The position numbers and the translations under genes were made by a program. Shown here in pieces: positions 22,445 to 24,540 of a stretch of 24,540 nucleotides of DNA. This DNA comes from an uncultured Ruminococcus sp. (GTDB lineage Bacteria; Bacillota; Clostridia; Oscillospirales; CAG-272), in assembly GCA_902783755.1 (NCBI GenBank), contig CACZSC010000224.1, positions 1 through 24,540 of the forward strand. Reading direction: 5' to 3'. The notes beneath the pieces were generated by a model. The model searched no databases. It was not told the origin of the DNA and saw nothing but the letters and a program-made list of their open reading frames with translations. Within the stretch, counting starts at the first letter, position 1. Every line of letters starts with the position of its first letter.

Positions 22445-23263
22445 ATGCGCACAAGGATAATCACAGCTCTGGTCCTCATAGTGGTGCTTTTCGTGCCCCT
22501 GTGCATATTCTCGGGCACGCCTGCGTATCCCATAATCCTCGCGCTGGCGGGAGCCGTCGGGACCTTCGAGATAACGAAGTGCACCGGGCTGCATAAAAAC
22601 TGGCCGGTCCTCATATCGTCCATCCTGTTCACCATTTCTGAGTGCCTCTGCTCCTGGTTCGTTCCGGAGAGCCACAGGCTCATCGTGATGTTCCTGATCT
22701 TCACGGTCTATCTGCTGATCCTGCTGTTCGTGCTGGTGTTCTCGAAGGGAAAACTGGACTTCGCTGTGTTCGCCTCCCAGTTCTTCGGCGTGTTCTACGT
22801 CACCCTGGGATTCACCTGCATCGTGATGATAAGGCTGCTCAACGATCATATCTATCTTCCCGTGCTCATAGGACCCTGGATCACCGACATATCCGCGTAT
22901 TTCTGCGGAAAGGCCTTCGGGAAGCACAAGCTGATCCCCGAGATCTCGCCAAAGAAGACGGTGGAGGGCTCGGTGGGCGCCATCATAGTGACCGTGATAG
23001 CCTTCGGCATATACGGAGCCGTCACCGGGGAGCCCTCGGGACTTCCGGTGCCCGGGTTCGTCGTCATGGGGGCCGCGGGAGCCATAGTATCGGTGGTGTC
23101 ACAGGTCGGAGACCTGGTCATGTCCACCATGAAGAGAAAATTCGACATAAAGGACTTCGGAAAGATATTCCCGGGCCACGGAGGGATGCTGGACCGCGTG
23201 GACAGCGTCATAATCTCCACGCCCTTCATATACGCCCTGGCCTACCTCATTTTCAAAGGATGA
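22445..23263 (+). CDS. cdsA: Phosphatidate cytidylyltransferase (CDP-diglyceride synthase)
   Basis: CdsA converts phosphatidic acid and CTP to CDP-diacylglycerol, the precursor of membrane phospholipids. The 272-residue product is a polytopic membrane protein of normal length. The family signature is clear near residues 218-250: VSQVGDLVMSTMKRK then KDFGKIFPGHGGMLDRVDS. SPKKTVEGSVGA upstream is also conserved. The start is the ATG at 22445, with GGGGAG about 12 bases before it. It overlaps no gene; dxr starts three bases after its stop. Confidence 0.97.
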   Translation: MRTRIITALVLIVVLFVPLCIFSGTPAYPIILALAGAVGTFEITKCTGLHKNWPVLISSILFTISECLCSWFVPESHRLIVMFLIFTVYLLILLFVLVFSKGKLDFAVFASQFFGVFYVTLGFTCIVMIRLLNDHIYLPVLIGPWITDISAYFCGKAFGKHKLIPEISPKKTVEGSVGAIIVTVIAFGIYGAVTGEPSGLPVPGFVVMGAAGAIVSVVSQVGDLVMSTMKRKFDIKDFGKIFPGHGGMLDRVDSVIISTPFIYALAYLIFKG

Positions 23264-23266
23264 CAG

Positions 23267-24460
23267 ATGCTTAACTTCAGACTGAGTGATAACTATATTC
23301 CCAAGAAGGCATGCGTGCTGGGCTCCACGGGATCCATCGGCACCCAGACCCTCTGCGTCATTCGTGACCTGGGGCTTGAGGTGCCTTTGCTGTCCGCGGG
23401 CTCCAATCTGGACGTGCTGATACCCCAGATCCTGGAATTCAGGCCGGATACGGTGTGCGTCCGGGACGAGGAGACGGCAAAGGAGCTGTCCCATGCCCTC
23501 AGCACCTCGGGACACCGGGTGCCCCTGATACTGTTCAGGGAAAAGGACGTGTCACATGCCGTCATGACGGCGGACTGCGACATCATATTCCATTCCGTGG
23601 CGGGGCTGGCAGGCATAAGCCAGGCCGTGGCGGCTGCAGGCTCCGGCAAAAGGGTCGGCATGGCCAACAAAGAGGCCATAATCTCCCTGGGAGACTGGCT
23701 GACGGACCTGTCCGACAGATCCGGCGGCACCATCATACCGGTTGACAGCGAGCACAGCGCCGTATACAGATGCATGTACGGCCACCCGAGGAGCGAAGTG
23801 AGGAAAATAGTCCTCACAGCCTCGGGCGGACCCTTCTACGGGAAGGACCGGGAGTTTCTCGGAAGCGTGACCCCGGAGCTTGCCCTCAGACACCCCACCT
23901 GGAAGATGGGCAGGAAGATCACAGTGGATTCCGCCACCCTCATGAACAAGGGATTCGAGCTCATCGAGGCTTCGAGACTGTTCGGCAAGGGGGCCGGGGA
24001 CATAGACGTGGTGGTCCACAGGCAGAGCATAGTCCATTCCATGATCATGTTCCGGGACGGCACCATGCTGGCCCAGATGGGCAAGCCCGACATGCGGGAC
24101 TGCATAAGATACGCAGCCACCGCGCCCCGGACCACGGAGCTGGGGGCGGAGCCCTTCGACATACTTGAGCACGGGGAACTGACCTTCGGGCCGGTGGACA
24201 GCGTGAACTTCCCGGCGGTGGAGCTGGCAAGGGCGGCCCTGCTGGCCGGAGGTACTGTGCCGTGCTCCCTCATAGCCGCCGACGAGGAGGCCGTGGAGGC
24301 CTTCCTCAGGGGCAGGATAGGGTTCACGGACATAACGGCATATACTGAAAGGACCCTTGAAAGATGTGAAAACTTCGGCGAAGCGACGCCGGATACGGTG
24401 AGACAGGCCGAGTCAGAGGCCCGGGCCATATGCCGGGAGCTCATAGGACAGGCCCTGTGA
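23267..24460 (+). CDS. dxr: 1-deoxy-D-xylulose-5-phosphate reductoisomerase
   Basis: Dxr makes 2-C-methyl-D-erythritol 4-phosphate with NADPH, the first committed step of the MEP isoprenoid pathway, which supplies UppS. The 397-residue cytosolic enzyme shows the NADPH site LGSTGSIGTQTL (18-29), NKEAIISLGDWL, the metal-binding PVDSEHSAVYRC (Asp and Glu ligands near 159-161), the substrate loop LTASGGPFYGKDR, and HPTWKMGRKITVDSATLMNK with GFELIEA. AAAGGA lies about seven bases before the ATG. Its stop overlaps the GTG of the rseP-like gene (GTGA). Confidence 0.98.
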   Translation: MLNFRLSDNYIPKKACVLGSTGSIGTQTLCVIRDLGLEVPLLSAGSNLDVLIPQILEFRPDTVCVRDEETAKELSHALSTSGHRVPLILFREKDVSHAVMTADCDIIFHSVAGLAGISQAVAAAGSGKRVGMANKEAIISLGDWLTDLSDRSGGTIIPVDSEHSAVYRCMYGHPRSEVRKIVLTASGGPFYGKDREFLGSVTPELALRHPTWKMGRKITVDSATLMNKGFELIEASRLFGKGAGDIDVVVHRQSIVHSMIMFRDGTMLAQMGKPDMRDCIRYAATAPRTTELGAEPFDILEHGELTFGPVDSVNFPAVELARAALLAGGTVPCSLIAADEEAVEAFLRGRIGFTDITAYTERTLERCENFGEATPDTVRQAESEARAICRELIGQAL

Positions 24461-24540
24461 CAGAAAGTGTGGATGACATAAAAGTACTGCATATACTTCT
24501 CGCGATCCTCATATTCGGGATCCTGATCCTCATACACGAG
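24457..24540 (+). CDS. rseP: Site-2 intramembrane metalloprotease RseP (N-terminus only)
   Basis: Twenty-eight codons are present before the right edge. The GTG at 24457 overlaps the dxr stop, with AGGA eight bases upstream; a GTG at 24469 is a weaker alternative. After a short polar start comes a hydrophobic run LHILLAILIFGILILIHE that ends in His-Glu, the first two residues of the HExxH zinc motif in the first membrane helix of S2P proteases. Position after dxr is the conserved one. The rest, including PDZ domains, lies outside the window. Confidence 0.85.
   Translation, partial: MTESVDDIKVLHILLAILIFGILILIHE

Noticed and set aside
21278..22927. A 549-codon minus-strand open frame opposite uppS and neighbours
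   Set aside because: Antisense to the P-type ATPase end, uppS and the start of cdsA, with His/Asp/Glu/Tyr-rich shadow composition and no motif.
1..24540. Mobile elements, CRISPR arrays, tRNA or rRNA genes
   Set aside because: No regularly spaced repeats, transposase or integrase motifs, cloverleaf-like sequences or rRNA-like blocks were recognised by eye.

Overview
The window looks like the chromosome of a fairly GC-rich Firmicute, most likely a Clostridia member. This rests on AGGAGG-type ribosome binding sites, textbook TTGACA/TATAAT promoters, a TagO-type initiating glycosyltransferase, an MEP-pathway gene (dxr), and the conserved order rpsB-tsf / pyrH-frr / uppS-cdsA-dxr-rseP. I cannot assign a genus. 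No rRNA, tRNA, CRISPR array, insertion sequence or phage gene was seen.

Layout. (1) 1-1565, minus strand: a truncated small membrane protein and asnA (ammonia-dependent asparagine synthetase). (2) 1581-1868: a divergent promoter region with near-consensus promoters in both directions and a CopY/BlaI-like dyad. (3) 1869-7285, plus strand: a probable envelope-glycopolymer operon with a BlaI/MecI-type repressor, a large O-antigen-ligase/polymerase-like membrane protein, two DUF4330-type proteins, a TagO/WecA-type lipid-linked sugar-phosphate transferase and an unknown single-span protein. (4) 7401-9145, plus strand: an ABC ATPase and its ABC-2 permease, closed by a hairpin shared with the convergent locus. 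(5) 9242-10821, minus strand: an ECF-like sigma factor and its translationally coupled membrane anti-sigma candidate, with a CcpA cre-like palindrome just upstream of the sigma start. (6) 10990-15498, minus strand: a compact five-gene operon (two tandem paralogous esterases, an HD-domain hydrolase, an acyltransferase-3 membrane protein, an MBL-fold hydrolase) with its own promoter and terminator. (7) 15647-24540, plus strand: housekeeping. rpsB-tsf has a promoter, a long structured leader and a terminator. A second promoter drives pyrH, frr, a P-type ATPase, uppS, cdsA, dxr and the start of rseP.

How it fits together. Translation genes (S2, EF-Ts, RRF) sit next to UMP kinase and genes that make undecaprenyl phosphate and phospholipid precursors. 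Dxr feeds isoprenoid units, UppS makes the C55 carrier, CdsA makes CDP-diacylglycerol, and RseP-like proteases usually monitor the membrane. TagO in region 3 would use the same C55 carrier to start a wall or surface polymer, which the O-antigen-ligase-like protein could polymerise or attach.

The least familiar material is the BlaI-headed glycopolymer operon with paired DUF4330 proteins, and the five-gene esterase/acyltransferase/HD/MBL operon. The P-type ATPase inserted between frr and uppS is a lineage-specific arrangement worth checking. All functions are assigned by reading motifs; no database search was run.
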